Shown: in pieces, positions 26,201 through 33,985 of the stretch
Position numbering within the stretch: the first letter of the stretch is position 1
Layout of the letters: every line of letters begins with the position of its first letter
Source: an uncultured Blautia sp.
GTDB lineage: Bacteria; Bacillota; Clostridia; Lachnospirales; Lachnospiraceae
Length of the DNA stretch: 64,000 bases
Assembly: GCA_934394595.1 (NCBI GenBank)
Contig: CAKRRX010000001.1
Span: 1-64,000 of the forward strand
Direction: 5' to 3'
Made by a program: the position numbers and the translations under genes
The notes under the pieces: model-generated
The model's input: the letters and a program-made list of their open reading frames with translations, nothing else
Told to the model about the DNA's origin: nothing
Database searches by the model: none

Positions 26201-26541
26201 CCACCGGAGATCCACGGGCCGGTAAGACCAACAAGAGCTGGTTTGATCACATGATTGTAGTACACAAAATCATAACCGTTTGTCTTATCATAGGCTCTCT
26301 GGATCCTTCCGCCAAGCTCCGGAAGTACCATCACTTTAATGTACTGGTTTTCCAGGTAAACGGCTTTCCATACCTTGTCCTTTTTCTCGTCCTCGATTTT
26401 TTCAATTACCGGATAAGGATAAACTCTTCCGGAACTCCCCTGATATACACGTTTTTCAGAGAAGATCGGGTTTTTCTCTGCTGCACCTATTTCATAGGTG
26501 GGGATGACCACGTCTTCTTCCCAGATTCTTACTTCTTCCAT
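23248..26541 (-). CDS. Giant DUF5107 protein with C-terminal TPR repeats
   Basis: About 1097 residues. The N-terminal part (1 to about 370) matches DUF5107, a beta-sandwich related to galactose mutarotases, with LPELGGRIQRAYDKTNGYDFVYYN, GGIEFNWPQHHRPTT and a WTWGCGDFGKAWDRNL segment. After a beta linker, residues about 480-1090 are tetratricopeptide repeats (YYDLGLTLFYQGRYEEAYDAFFKA, FYYVGNLWYDKRQYDKAKTAWE and others). No signal peptide. The family is frequent in sugar-utilisation loci of gut bacteria; I do not know a proven activity. Conserved His, Trp and Asp residues suggest carbohydrate binding or turnover. ATG 26541 has GGAGG five bases upstream. It is divergent from an AraC-type regulator, which probably controls it. 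Confidence 0.85.
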   Translation of the reverse strand: MEEVRIWEEDVVIPTYEIGAAEKNPIFSEKRVYQGSSGRVYPYPVIEKIEDEKKDKVWKAVYLENQYIKVMVLPELGGRIQRAYDKTNGYDFVYYNHVIKPALVGLTGPWISGGIEFNWPQHHRPTTYLPVDYAVAEHEDGSKTVMINDVDQMYGTKGIASFTLYPDKAYIEIRGQLYNRTPMAQTFLWWANPAVAVNDYTQSVFPPDVHAVMDHGKRDVSKFPIATGVYYKHDYSAGVDISRYKNIPVPTSYMAEKSDFDFVGGYDYREEAGILHVADHHISPGKKQWTWGCGDFGKAWDRNLTDEDGPYIELMTGVYTDNQPDFTWLKPFEEKTFKQYFMPYKKVGYVKNATIDAMVNMEIQDSEVSLRIYTTGEEKNAKVILEKKGEVVFEENTDISPVAVYEKKVSLPVEKKTDITVRVLNAEGRELVSFTPLEEKIPKLPQPAQAAKDPKDIQTCEELYLTGLHIEQYRHATYLPDDYYLEGLKRDEGDIRLNTAYGMLLFRRGLYRESEKYFRKALERMTWKNPNPYNSEAYYDLGLTLFYQGRYEEAYDAFFKATWSNEQQEMSFYFLAAIVARKGAYPLALELVEKGLVKNSHNIKARGLKAAILRKMGRIEAEKAWLAENKKVDRFDYVSGYEEILLAPEEEQEEKKLALKAQMRNFHQNFIQAAIDYMEGGFYQEALGMLNLCDAKWPMLYYYRGMCLDQLGEEDQAKEMVKMADQADPYCCFPNRLEDIAVLELAAKLQPQLPKAFYYVGNLWYDKRQYDKAKTAWETSAELDAQFPTVLRNLSLVYYNKCQEPEKAKEVLEKAFALDPTDCRIFLELDQLYKKLDYTVEERLAFYEKYPETFVKRDDVFIEYITLQNYMGNHEKAYELLMGRKFHPWEGGEGKATTQYTRALVELAKKAITKEEWTKAKELLEKALVYPKNLGEGKLEGSKDNNINYYLALTEKALGNTDIAKQLFTAASTGTDEPAGMMFYNDQPADMIMYQGLALKELGEPVAANSRFYKLISYGEAHIYDEVKMDYFAVSYPDLLIFDENFTKKNKAHCCYLMGLGNLGLGNLEKAKEYFKETLELDPHHLLARLYLRGIEE

Positions 26542-26680
26542 AATAGCCTCCATAATATATTTCTCATTATTGCTTTTCCTTGTTTTTTGTGATACTGTGA
26601 TTATAGCTTTATTTTACAGTGTTTTCATTACTCTAAGTTGCTTATGAGTTTAAAAAAATTGCTCAGGAAAGAGGGCTGTT

Positions 26681-27541
26681 ATGAAATCAAAAGAAAATTA
26701 TGTAAGTGAGAGTTCGGATTATTACCTTTATCAGCCAAGTACCGTGGCATCCCAGATTTATCTGTATCCCACTGTTATCGGACATTTTTTCTACCAGGCA
26801 GGTTATGAACTGAAGCGTACCCATTACAACAGCATTCTGCTGATGAGTATTATAAAAGGCTCCTGTCAGGTCACACTTCCTGACAAAAGCCCCAATCTGG
26901 TTCTGGCAGGGCAGATCGCCCTGATTGATTGTTATGCGCCTCACGCTTACCGTTTTGACTGCGATGCAGAAGTTTCCTGGCTTCACTTTGACGGCTCCCT
27001 TGCAAGACGCTATTATGATCTGATCACAGCCAGCCAGGGGAATGTGATCACTCCAGCCAATTCCTATCCGGTCAACCATGGTATCGAAAAAATGATCAGC
27101 CTTTTCCGAAATTCCAAACCCTTAAAAGAGGCTGAAGCATCTGAGACCATCACCCGGATGCTGGATGGACTTCTAAATACCAGAACTTATACTGGCAGCC
27201 AATCCTCCCATTCCACAGTAGTTGGAAATGCACTGGCTTATATCAACGAACATTTCAGTGAGCCTCTGACCCTGGAAATGATTGCTTCCAATTCCGGTCT
27301 GAGTCCCTTTCATTTTTCCAGGATCTTTTCTGCAGAAACAGGCTTCACTCCCCACCAGTATCTGATTGCCACCAGGATCAATTCTGCGAAATTCCTGCTG
27401 AAACTGCCGGACATTCCCATCAAGGAGATTGCCTTTGGCTCCGGATTTAACAGTGAGAGCAGCTTTTGTTCCACTTTCCGCAAGTGGGAGCATATGACTC
27501 CCGGGGAGTACCGGGAGTGTGCGGATGTGCCTCGAAAGTAA
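26681..27541 (+). CDS. AraC-family transcriptional regulator
   Basis: 286 residues. The N-terminal cupin-like sensor domain (about 20-150) contains LAGQIALIDCYAPHAYRFD. The C-terminal double helix-turn-helix has LTLEMIASNSGLSPFHFSRIF and IKEIAFGSGFNSESSFCSTFRKW, then the TPGEYR signature. It binds a sugar and usually activates nearby genes. It reads away from the DUF5107-TPR gene across 139 bases, so it is the natural candidate for that gene's activator. A TATAAT without a good -35 stands in front of the DUF5107 gene, as at activator-dependent promoters. Start ATG 26681 behind GAGGG. Confidence 0.93.
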   Translation: MKSKENYVSESSDYYLYQPSTVASQIYLYPTVIGHFFYQAGYELKRTHYNSILLMSIIKGSCQVTLPDKSPNLVLAGQIALIDCYAPHAYRFDCDAEVSWLHFDGSLARRYYDLITASQGNVITPANSYPVNHGIEKMISLFRNSKPLKEAEASETITRMLDGLLNTRTYTGSQSSHSTVVGNALAYINEHFSEPLTLEMIASNSGLSPFHFSRIFSAETGFTPHQYLIATRINSAKFLLKLPDIPIKEIAFGSGFNSESSFCSTFRKWEHMTPGEYRECADVPRK

Positions 27542-27577
27542 ATTGGAGAATTCCCGCTATATCAGTTCGGCCCGGGA

Positions 27578-28270
27578 TTAATTTCCCTGTCCATAATACG
27601 CATTTGCTCCATGCTTTCGGTAATAATGCTTGTCCTGAAGCTCCTGAGGTGCTGGCTTTACCTTTGGATTGATCAGCTCACACCGGGAGGCCATCTTGGC
27701 AACTTCTTCCAGAACTACCGCATTGTGAACTGCCTCATGGGCATCCTTTCCCCAGGTGAAAGGTCCATGGTTTTTGCAAAGAACTGCTGGCACTGCCTCA
27801 TAATCCCTGGTCTTAAAATAATCAGCGATGAGAATACCTGTATTTTTTTCGTAGGCTTCATCAATCTCCTCTTTTGTCAGATTGCGCACACAGGGAACTT
27901 CCCCGTAAATATAGTCTGCATGTGTGGTTCCATAACAGGGAATGGAACGTCCTGCCTGTGCCCAGCTGGTGGCCCAGGAAGAATGGGTATGTACGATTCC
28001 TCCGATCTTCGGGAATGCATTGTACAGCACCACATGGGTGGGAGTATCGGAAGAAGGATTGTATCTGCCTTCCACTTTATTTCCTTCCAGGTCTACCACT
28101 ACCATATCCTCCGGTGTGAGCTTGTCATATTCCACACCGCTTGGTTTGATCACAAAAAGCCCTTTTTCACGGTCAATGCCGCTTACATTTCCCCAGGTAA
28201 AAGTTACCAATCCGTATTTGGGCAGATCCATATTTGCCCTGTAAACTTCTTCTTTTAATTTCTCAAGCAC
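27578..28270 (-). CDS. araD: L-ribulose-5-phosphate 4-epimerase
   Basis: 230 residues, nearly the E. coli AraD length, and very similar: [50 protein letters not shown], the zinc-binding [14 protein letters not shown] and the C-terminal [15 protein letters not shown]. It interconverts L-ribulose-5-phosphate and D-xylulose-5-phosphate, feeding L-arabinose into the pentose phosphate pathway. The zinc histidines are present. The start is GTG 28270 with AAGGAGG eight bases upstream. No araA or araB lies in the window; the gene stands between an AraC regulator (convergent) and a YesN-type regulator. Arabinose side chains on pectin would explain its presence in this island. Confidence 0.93.
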   Translation of the reverse strand: MLEKLKEEVYRANMDLPKYGLVTFTWGNVSGIDREKGLFVIKPSGVEYDKLTPEDMVVVDLEGNKVEGRYNPSSDTPTHVVLYNAFPKIGGIVHTHSSWATSWAQAGRSIPCYGTTHADYIYGEVPCVRNLTKEEIDEAYEKNTGILIADYFKTRDYEAVPAVLCKNHGPFTWGKDAHEAVHNAVVLEEVAKMASRCELINPKVKPAPQELQDKHYYRKHGANAYYGQGN

Positions 28271-28374
28271 AGCTGTGTCCTCCTTTTTCGCATACGTAAT
28301 TGTTCAGACGTTACGACTTCATTCCCCCTGTCAGAAAGGCCTGCTGCCGCAACACTTTGATATCCCGGCAATCG

Positions 28375-28402
28375 AAAAGAGCCTGTCATATGGCAGACTC
28401 TT
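28375..28402 (-). terminator. Probable terminator of the YesM/ABC/YesN operon
   Basis: Imperfect 11-base stem AAGAGCCTGTC / GGCAGACTCTT with a 4-base loop. On the minus strand it is followed by TTTTCG. It lies between the response-regulator gene and araD. Confidence 0.65.
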
Positions 28403-28480
28403 CTTTTGTCCTCTGACATCCTGTCTATACTATACCACTTGGGCAGGAATGTTTCCACTTATATCTTTTATTCTATTTCA

Positions 28481-30001
28481 TTAACTTTCATTCTCCACCC
28501 GGTATTTCTGGATATACTCCTTTGGGCTGAAACCGGTTTTCTTTTTGAAAACAGTGCTGAAATACTGGCTGGAGGAAAAACCCAGTTCCTCATAAATCCC
28601 CGAAATTTTCGCGGATTCTTTTAAAAGAATTTTGCGTGCTTTTTCAATGCGGAACTGTAAAATATAATCAGAAAGAGTGACTCCCATCTCTTCACGGAAC
28701 ATTTTTCGCAAATAACCGTCAGAAAGCTTCAGCTGGTCTGCGATCATCTGGGAGCTTAAGGCATTGTCCATGTACTCTTGCTCGATCAGGTTCAGAACCC
28801 TTGCAATTTTCTCTGAATACCCCTTTCTCTGGCTTTTTCCCTGCATCTGATAATATTCTGTTATAATCCGAAGCATCCACTGCTTCCATTCTTCTTTTGA
28901 GGAAAATTCTTTGTAATCCCATTCCTGAGGAACAGCTGCGATAAATCTGGCGTTGATCATCTGAAGACAGTAATCATTGAAGATCATCTGGGCATATTTA
29001 ATAAAACGGGAATCGTTGGTGTATCTGGTATATATTTCCAGAGCCTCCATAAGTGCCTCATGTTCCATACTTCTTGCATTGCTGTGAAGGGCATTTTTCA
29101 GCTTTTCCTCATAAATGCCAAGATGTTTCTTTTCCTCTGTAAGCTCCTCCAGATCTTTTAATGTAATCTGCTGGCATTCCCCAAAATCCAGCCTTCTGTC
29201 GTCAATGCACCTGACTTTCTGAAACAAATCCCTCAGCTGCAAAAATCCATAAACAGCCGGAAGATCTACCAGAATATATTCAAAATCCAGTCCTGATAAA
29301 TAGGCCTCTATATCTTTTCTGATTTTTTTCTTTTCCTTTTCCTGTTCCACAAGAAAAACCGGGGTCCACACATTACTTTTTATGTGCGGAAATGCGCATA
29401 ACACATTTCCATTTTTTTCCTGTGTCCTTACAAAATCATCATAATCGATATCCCACTCCAAGTCCTGCATTCTCTGCATACTGTAGGATCTCCTGGATGT
29501 AACGTAAAACATCTGGAGCATCTGGTTTTTCTTAAGTTCCGCCTGCTCCAGCTCGGAAATATCTGTCCCCAGGAAAAATCGTCTCAGGGCTTTGTCTGTT
29601 TTCAAGTACTGAATCTCCCTTTCTTTTTGAAGGAGTCCGGAGACGTTTTCCAGTTCTGTTTCCAGAGTATCGCTGTTCAGTTCATTTTTTAGCACATAGG
29701 ATACCACGCCCATCTCCAGCCCTTTTTTTACAAAGTCAAAGTCTCTGTATGCTGTGAGAAAAATAATTTTTATATCCGGCATTTTCTCCAGCAAGACTTC
29801 CGCCAGTTCAATCCCTGACATTCCAGGCATATTGATATCAATAAAAATCACATCTGGGCGATGTTCCATAATATCGTCCAGCGCTGACCAGCTATTTATA
29901 GCAAAGCCAACAAGGGTGCATGGAATTTTGCACCCTTGTAACAGCGTCTTAAAATATTCAATTGCCATTATTTCATCATCAACAACATATACCGACAACA
30001 T
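28481..30001 (-). CDS. YesN-type response regulator (receiver + AraC DNA-binding)
   Basis: 506 residues. The receiver domain (1-120) has VDDE, phosphoacceptor Asp in VIFIDINMPGMSG, and Lys in VLKNE. A middle region of about 270 residues resembles the linker/sensor part of YesN proteins. The C-terminal AraC double helix-turn-helix has SSQMIADQLKLSDGYLRKMFREEMG and ISGIYEELGFSSSQYFSTVFKKKTGFSPKEY. It is the partner of the YesM-type kinase at 33986-35797. It is the last gene, overlapping the esterase stop/start region by one base at 30001. The likely target is the direct repeat in front of the binding-protein gene. Confidence 0.92.
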   Translation of the reverse strand: MLSVYVVDDEIMAIEYFKTLLQGCKIPCTLVGFAINSWSALDDIMEHRPDVIFIDINMPGMSGIELAEVLLEKMPDIKIIFLTAYRDFDFVKKGLEMGVVSYVLKNELNSDTLETELENVSGLLQKEREIQYLKTDKALRRFFLGTDISELEQAELKKNQMLQMFYVTSRRSYSMQRMQDLEWDIDYDDFVRTQEKNGNVLCAFPHIKSNVWTPVFLVEQEKEKKKIRKDIEAYLSGLDFEYILVDLPAVYGFLQLRDLFQKVRCIDDRRLDFGECQQITLKDLEELTEEKKHLGIYEEKLKNALHSNARSMEHEALMEALEIYTRYTNDSRFIKYAQMIFNDYCLQMINARFIAAVPQEWDYKEFSSKEEWKQWMLRIITEYYQMQGKSQRKGYSEKIARVLNLIEQEYMDNALSSQMIADQLKLSDGYLRKMFREEMGVTLSDYILQFRIEKARKILLKESAKISGIYEELGFSSSQYFSTVFKKKTGFSPKEYIQKYRVENES

Positions 30002-30654
30002 TATATTTTTCCCTGTATCATTTCATATATTGCATTGGCAAGTTTCGTATGTTCCTCAGCTTCCATATGCACACTGTCTTTTTCGGAAGCTTTCGCAACC
30101 TTGGCTGCATCCAGAAACAGGCAGCCATATTTCCGGGCAATCTTCTCAAACTCCGGTGCCAGCTTTTTGCAACGCTCTCTGGCTGTGGGGCCAAATACAC
30201 CGCTTAACCAGGAATTGTCGATGTCCTCTCCCAGTAAAATAGGAGAAACAACTAATAATTGGGGAAGATGGCCATCTGTATAAGAATACGGATTTAAACA
30301 GATTCGGATCAAGGATTCCAGGCCTCTTCCGATTTCCATTGGCGATGCTCCATATACTTCCTTTAAATCATTGGTTCCCAGCATAATAATTACCAGGTCT
30401 ATAGGTTCATGTGTCTGTAATACCGGAAAGATTCCCACCAGTCCATTTCTTCCTGCAGTAGCCTGATCCTCCCACGCTGTTGTTCGTCCACCCAGACCTT
30501 CTTCGATTACATTATACTCTTCTCCCAGCAGTTTTTGAAGTTTTCCAGTCCATCTAACCTCTTTTCCCCATCGAAAAGGAGAATTGATTTCTCCAGTAAA
30601 CGCCGGATTTGTTCCAAATGTATTAGAGTCTCCATAACACACAATTGTTTTCAT
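30001..30654 (-). CDS. SGNH/GDSL-family esterase
   Basis: 217 residues. All four SGNH blocks are visible: CYGDSNTFG (nucleophile Ser), EGLGGRTT (Gly), MLGTNDLKE (Asn), and DSVHM near the C-terminus (catalytic Asp-x-x-His). It belongs with arylesterase/acetylhydrolase-type proteins that remove acetyl groups from sugars. There is no signal peptide, so it acts on imported acetylated oligosaccharides. ATG 30654 is preferred over 30663 because AAAGGA stands eight bases upstream. It sits between the ABC permease and the YesN regulator and is co-transcribed with both. The true substrate is unknown. Confidence 0.9.
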   Translation of the reverse strand: MKTIVCYGDSNTFGTNPAFTGEINSPFRWGKEVRWTGKLQKLLGEEYNVIEEGLGGRTTAWEDQATAGRNGLVGIFPVLQTHEPIDLVIIMLGTNDLKEVYGASPMEIGRGLESLIRICLNPYSYTDGHLPQLLVVSPILLGEDIDNSWLSGVFGPTARERCKKLAPEFEKIARKYGCLFLDAAKVAKASEKDSVHMEAEEHTKLANAIYEMIQGKI

Positions 30655-30659
30655 AAAAA

Positions 30660-31475
30660 TCATCCTTTCACAGCGCCTGCTGTCAGTCCTTTGATAAAGT
30701 TCTTTGAACCTGCAATAAATAACAGAAGCAACGGTATGGTAGCAATAGTAAGTCCCGTAATCTGCGCTGCGTAATCTGTCATATAAGCATTTCCCAGGCT
30801 CTTAATATAAATTGGAATCGTCATGGTGCTATTGTCATTTACAAATACCAATGGTACCAGGTAGCTATTCCAGGACCACAGGAAGATCAAAAGGATCAAA
30901 GTCAGAAGTCCCGGTTTGATGCAGGGAAGTACGATTCTGAAAAATGTATGGATCTCGCCTGAGCCATCCACTCTGGCACTTTCTACCAGTTCCAGTGGGA
31001 AGGAGGATTCGATATACTGCATCATCCAGTAAGCGCCAAATCCATTTGCCAGCCAGATCAGTATCATAGGGAACATAGTTCCAGTCATATGCATGGTGCG
31101 CATCTCAATCATATATCCAACAACACCAAGTTGTACCGGAACCATCATGGTGAGCATAATCAGATTCTGAAGAAATTTTTTTAACTTGAAATTATAGGCA
31201 ACCAGGGAATATCCAATCATAGCACTGATCAGGGTACACAATATGGTAGCTGTGCAGGAAACGATCAGACTGTTCAGATAAGACTTCAGGAAATTGGAAG
31301 CCAGCACAGTCTTCAGGTTGTTAATCAGGTAATCAGAAAAATACAACGGTATGGTCTTAAACATATTCTCTGTTTTGAATGTGGACATTGTAACCATCAT
31401 ATAGAAAGGAAATAACGATATCAATGATACCACAACAAGTAAAACATATGGAACCCATTTTTTTATTTTACTCAT
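30660..31475 (-). CDS. Carbohydrate ABC transporter permease, MalG type
   Basis: 271 residues, six membrane segments, with the EAA loop LELVESARVDGSGEIHTFFRIVLPCIKP that contacts the ATPase. It pairs with the MalF-type permease encoded 3 bases upstream, and with the binding protein before it, to import an oligosaccharide. As in most such clostridial operons no ATPase gene is present; a shared MsmX-type ATPase elsewhere would energise it. The start codon at 31475 has a ribosome site in the upstream gene's end. Confidence 0.94.
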   Translation of the reverse strand: MSKIKKWVPYVLLVVVSLISLFPFYMMVTMSTFKTENMFKTIPLYFSDYLINNLKTVLASNFLKSYLNSLIVSCTATILCTLISAMIGYSLVAYNFKLKKFLQNLIMLTMMVPVQLGVVGYMIEMRTMHMTGTMFPMILIWLANGFGAYWMMQYIESSFPLELVESARVDGSGEIHTFFRIVLPCIKPGLLTLILLIFLWSWNSYLVPLVFVNDNSTMTIPIYIKSLGNAYMTDYAAQITGLTIATIPLLLLFIAGSKNFIKGLTAGAVKG

Positions 31476-31478
31476 TTT

Positions 31479-32411
31479 TTATGACTCCTTTCTTCCCATA
31501 AGCTTCAGTCCCACCAGAGATACCAGCAGGATGATCACAAAGATCGTTACAGCCACAGCTGAGCCATATCCCAGACGTGCAGTGGAACCAAATGCCACAT
31601 CATAGAAATTCCACATCATAGTCAGACAGGAACGGGAGGGTCCTCCTATAATACTTGTGGTAGATACATTAAACATCAGGTTCGGTTCGTCAAACAGCTG
31701 TAATGCTCCAATTAAGCTTGTGATAATGATAAAAATATTGATCGGGCGAAGCAGAGGCAATGTAATCTTAAAAAAGGTCTTTACCGGGCCTGCGCCGTCC
31801 ATTTTGGCAGCTTCGTATATCTCGGAAGAAATGGAGGTCATTCCTGCCAAATAAAGAGCCATATAATATCCCACATATTTCCAGATGATCATAAATGCGA
31901 TCACAAGCTGGGCAAGTCCCGGATTTCCAAGCCAGTTCAGGCTTTCACCGCCCATTTTTTCAATCAGGATGTTTACAATTCCGGTATTTCGATCAAACAA
32001 GAACAAAAAGATCAGACCAATGGCAACGGGAGTGGTGATGTATGGAAGGAAATTCAAGGTCTGGAAAAAAGTTCTTAATCTCTTGATATTAAATAGAAAT
32101 GCTGCGATCACAAGTCCCAGGATAATGGCTGCCGGGAAGGAAATCAGCATAATATGTAAAGTATTGAATAAAGATTTCCAGAACAGCTTATCTCTGGAAA
32201 AGATCATCTGATAATTCTTTATCCCGATGAATACTTTATTTCCCACTCCGCTCCAGTCATGAAAGCTTAAATACAGGGAATAAAGCATGGGATAAAGATT
32301 AAAGGCAAAAAAGCATATACAAAAAGGCAGAGCGAAAAAAAGAGGATATTTAAAAGAATATTCCCAAGTCTTACCTTTTTTCTTTTTGGTAGCATTTGAT
32401 TTTCTGTTCAT
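31479..32411 (-). CDS. Carbohydrate ABC transporter permease, MalF type
   Basis: About 310 residues. A basic N-terminus is followed by six membrane segments and the EAA loop SSEIYEAAKMDGAGPVKTFFKITLPLLRP. It forms the heterodimeric channel with the MalG-type permease. ATG 32411 is chosen because GGGGAG lies 7-8 bases upstream; the longer frame to 32447 runs into the intercistronic hairpin. The hairpin (32430-32466) between the binding protein and this gene suggests lower expression of the membrane parts than of the binding protein. Confidence 0.94.
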   Translation of the reverse strand: MNRKSNATKKKKGKTWEYSFKYPLFFALPFCICFFAFNLYPMLYSLYLSFHDWSGVGNKVFIGIKNYQMIFSRDKLFWKSLFNTLHIMLISFPAAIILGLVIAAFLFNIKRLRTFFQTLNFLPYITTPVAIGLIFLFLFDRNTGIVNILIEKMGGESLNWLGNPGLAQLVIAFMIIWKYVGYYMALYLAGMTSISSEIYEAAKMDGAGPVKTFFKITLPLLRPINIFIIITSLIGALQLFDEPNLMFNVSTTSIIGGPSRSCLTMMWNFYDVAFGSTARLGYGSAVAVTIFVIILLVSLVGLKLMGRKES

Positions 32412-32429
32412 AGTAATCTCCCCGTAAAG

Positions 32430-32466
32430 AAAGGGCGTACCTTTCAAAATATGAGGTGCGCCCTTT
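32430..32466 (-). other. Intercistronic hairpin between binding protein and permease
   Basis: A 13-base stem, AAAGGGCGTACCT with AGGTGCGCCCTTT (one G-T pair), and an 11-base loop, followed by only a short T run on the minus strand. Likely an mRNA-stabilising or attenuating element. Confidence 0.65.
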
Positions 32467-32475
32467 ACATAGCTG

Positions 32476-33786
32476 TTATTCTACATCCATATCCAGGATC
32501 TTGGTTGACGCTTCATCAAGTCCCTGCTGCATTGCATCTTCAGCAGTAAGATCAGGATCATCACTGATTGCAGTTGCCAGAAGGTCTCGGATGTCGATTA
32601 CGGTCTGGTCATATTTAGAAACATTCAAAGTTGCAATTGATGTCGCAATCTTGTTGTAAAAGAAATCATTGATATTCTGTCCGCCAAAGAATTCATCTCC
32701 GCCGCCAAGGAAATCAGGATCTTCATAGAATTCTTTTACTGCAACAAAGAAATTCAGCTGTTCTTTCATCATGTTTGCACCGTCTTTTGTCATCAGACAC
32801 CAGTGGATAAATTTCCATGCATCTTCCTTTGCATCACTGGTGTTTGTAATTCCCAGAGAAGTACCGCCGCAGCTGTATCCACCGCCTGCTGGCATCATAA
32901 GCCCCCAGTTACCGGATCCATCCGGATCATTTGGTTTGATGTAATAGTTGATAACCCAGTTCGGGCAAGGATAGAAAATGTGATTTTCATCTGCATAGGT
33001 TGCATTTGCCTGTGGTGTTCCGTTCTGGAAAGTGTCCATAATTTTGTTATCTCTGAACTCAGTAAGATATTTTAGAACAGATCCCATCTTATCTGAAAAA
33101 TGAATGGTACCATCGCTTTCCAATGTTTCTGTGTTCATAAAATAAAGCATTTCGGCTACAGCTCCCGGAGAATGGAAAAGATAATCAGTTCCACCTGATT
33201 TTTCCTGCACTTCTTTTCCGTAGGTCACATAATCATCCAATGTGGAAAACATTTTGCCTAACTCATCGGGATCATCCGTTCCAAAATATTTCTTTGCCAA
33301 ATCTCTCTTATATGCAATTCCGGACGGGCTTACAGATTCTTCAATTCCGATCAAGCTTCCGTCTTCCATAATTGCTCTGTCTTTGATATAGTCAAAGAAA
33401 ACATTGCTGTCTACATTGTATGGTGCCTGGCTTAAATCCTCGAAAATACCAAGCTCCCCATAGTTTTTCAGAAGGGTACAGGACTGTGCAACAATGTCCG
33501 GAAGCTCGGAACCGGAAGCAACTGCCTGCTGGATCTTTGTGTAATAATCGCTGTAAGCTACGTTTACAACTTCAATTTCAATGTTGGGATATACTTTGTT
33601 GAAAGCGTCTGCCATTTTTAAGGTATTGTCATAATCCCATGTCCAGATGGTTACGGTATTGCCTGTAGAACTTTCGGTATCCTCTAAATCAATTTCTTCA
33701 GCTGCCTGTGCAGTTACACTAAATCCGGTGAGAGCGGAAGCGCTCATTGCTACGGTCAATAAAATCCCCAATAATCTTTTTTTCAT
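32476..33786 (-). CDS. Carbohydrate ABC transporter substrate-binding protein (SBP_bac_1 type)
   Basis: 436 residues. A signal peptide (1-28, ending AQA-AEEID) is followed by an acidic Ser/Thr linker and a class-1 oligosaccharide-binding fold (VTIWTWDYDNTLKMADAFNKVYPNIEI; SGSELPDIVAQS; C-terminal Trp/Tyr-rich lobes). It delivers an oligosaccharide to the MalF/MalG-type permeases. There is no lipobox cysteine, so membrane tethering is unclear; the sugar importer at 16028-17002 shares this oddity. Start ATG 33786 behind GAAGGAG. Its promoter carries a direct repeat suited to the YesN regulator. Confidence 0.93.
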   Translation of the reverse strand: MKKRLLGILLTVAMSASALTGFSVTAQAAEEIDLEDTESSTGNTVTIWTWDYDNTLKMADAFNKVYPNIEIEVVNVAYSDYYTKIQQAVASGSELPDIVAQSCTLLKNYGELGIFEDLSQAPYNVDSNVFFDYIKDRAIMEDGSLIGIEESVSPSGIAYKRDLAKKYFGTDDPDELGKMFSTLDDYVTYGKEVQEKSGGTDYLFHSPGAVAEMLYFMNTETLESDGTIHFSDKMGSVLKYLTEFRDNKIMDTFQNGTPQANATYADENHIFYPCPNWVINYYIKPNDPDGSGNWGLMMPAGGGYSCGGTSLGITNTSDAKEDAWKFIHWCLMTKDGANMMKEQLNFFVAVKEFYEDPDFLGGGDEFFGGQNINDFFYNKIATSIATLNVSKYDQTVIDIRDLLATAISDDPDLTAEDAMQQGLDEASTKILDMDVE

Positions 33787-33853
33787 AGTTTTTTTGCTCC
33801 TTCTTTTGAATTAGGTTCCTGGCCAGGTCCTTGTCTCTTGTTTTGATGCTCTT

Positions 33854-33882
33854 ATTATAAATTGGTTTCTTCTGTTTTTTTG
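33854..33882 (-). promoter_or_regulatory. Activator-dependent promoter of the binding-protein gene
   Basis: On the minus strand a perfect TATAAT (33854-33859), but at 17 bases only CAAAAA in the -35 position. This poor -35 is covered by one of the direct repeats at 33878-33910, as expected for a regulator-activated promoter. Confidence 0.55.
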
Positions 33883-33910
33883 TATAATTTGCGCATATTT
33901 TGTATAATTT
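33878..33910. promoter_or_regulatory. Direct-repeat binding site for an AraC-type regulator
   Basis: TTTTGTATAATTT occurs at 33878-33890 and again at 33898-33910, identical and exactly 20 bases apart (about two helical turns). AraC-family proteins bind such tandem half-sites, and the proximal one overlaps the -35. The YesN-type regulator of this operon is the likely ligand. Confidence 0.65.
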
Positions 33911-33985
33911 TCGAATATGATATATCTGTTTTTTTTAATATTTCAAAGTTTTCTCCGTTTTTCATTATCCATTTTGACGGTCTTT

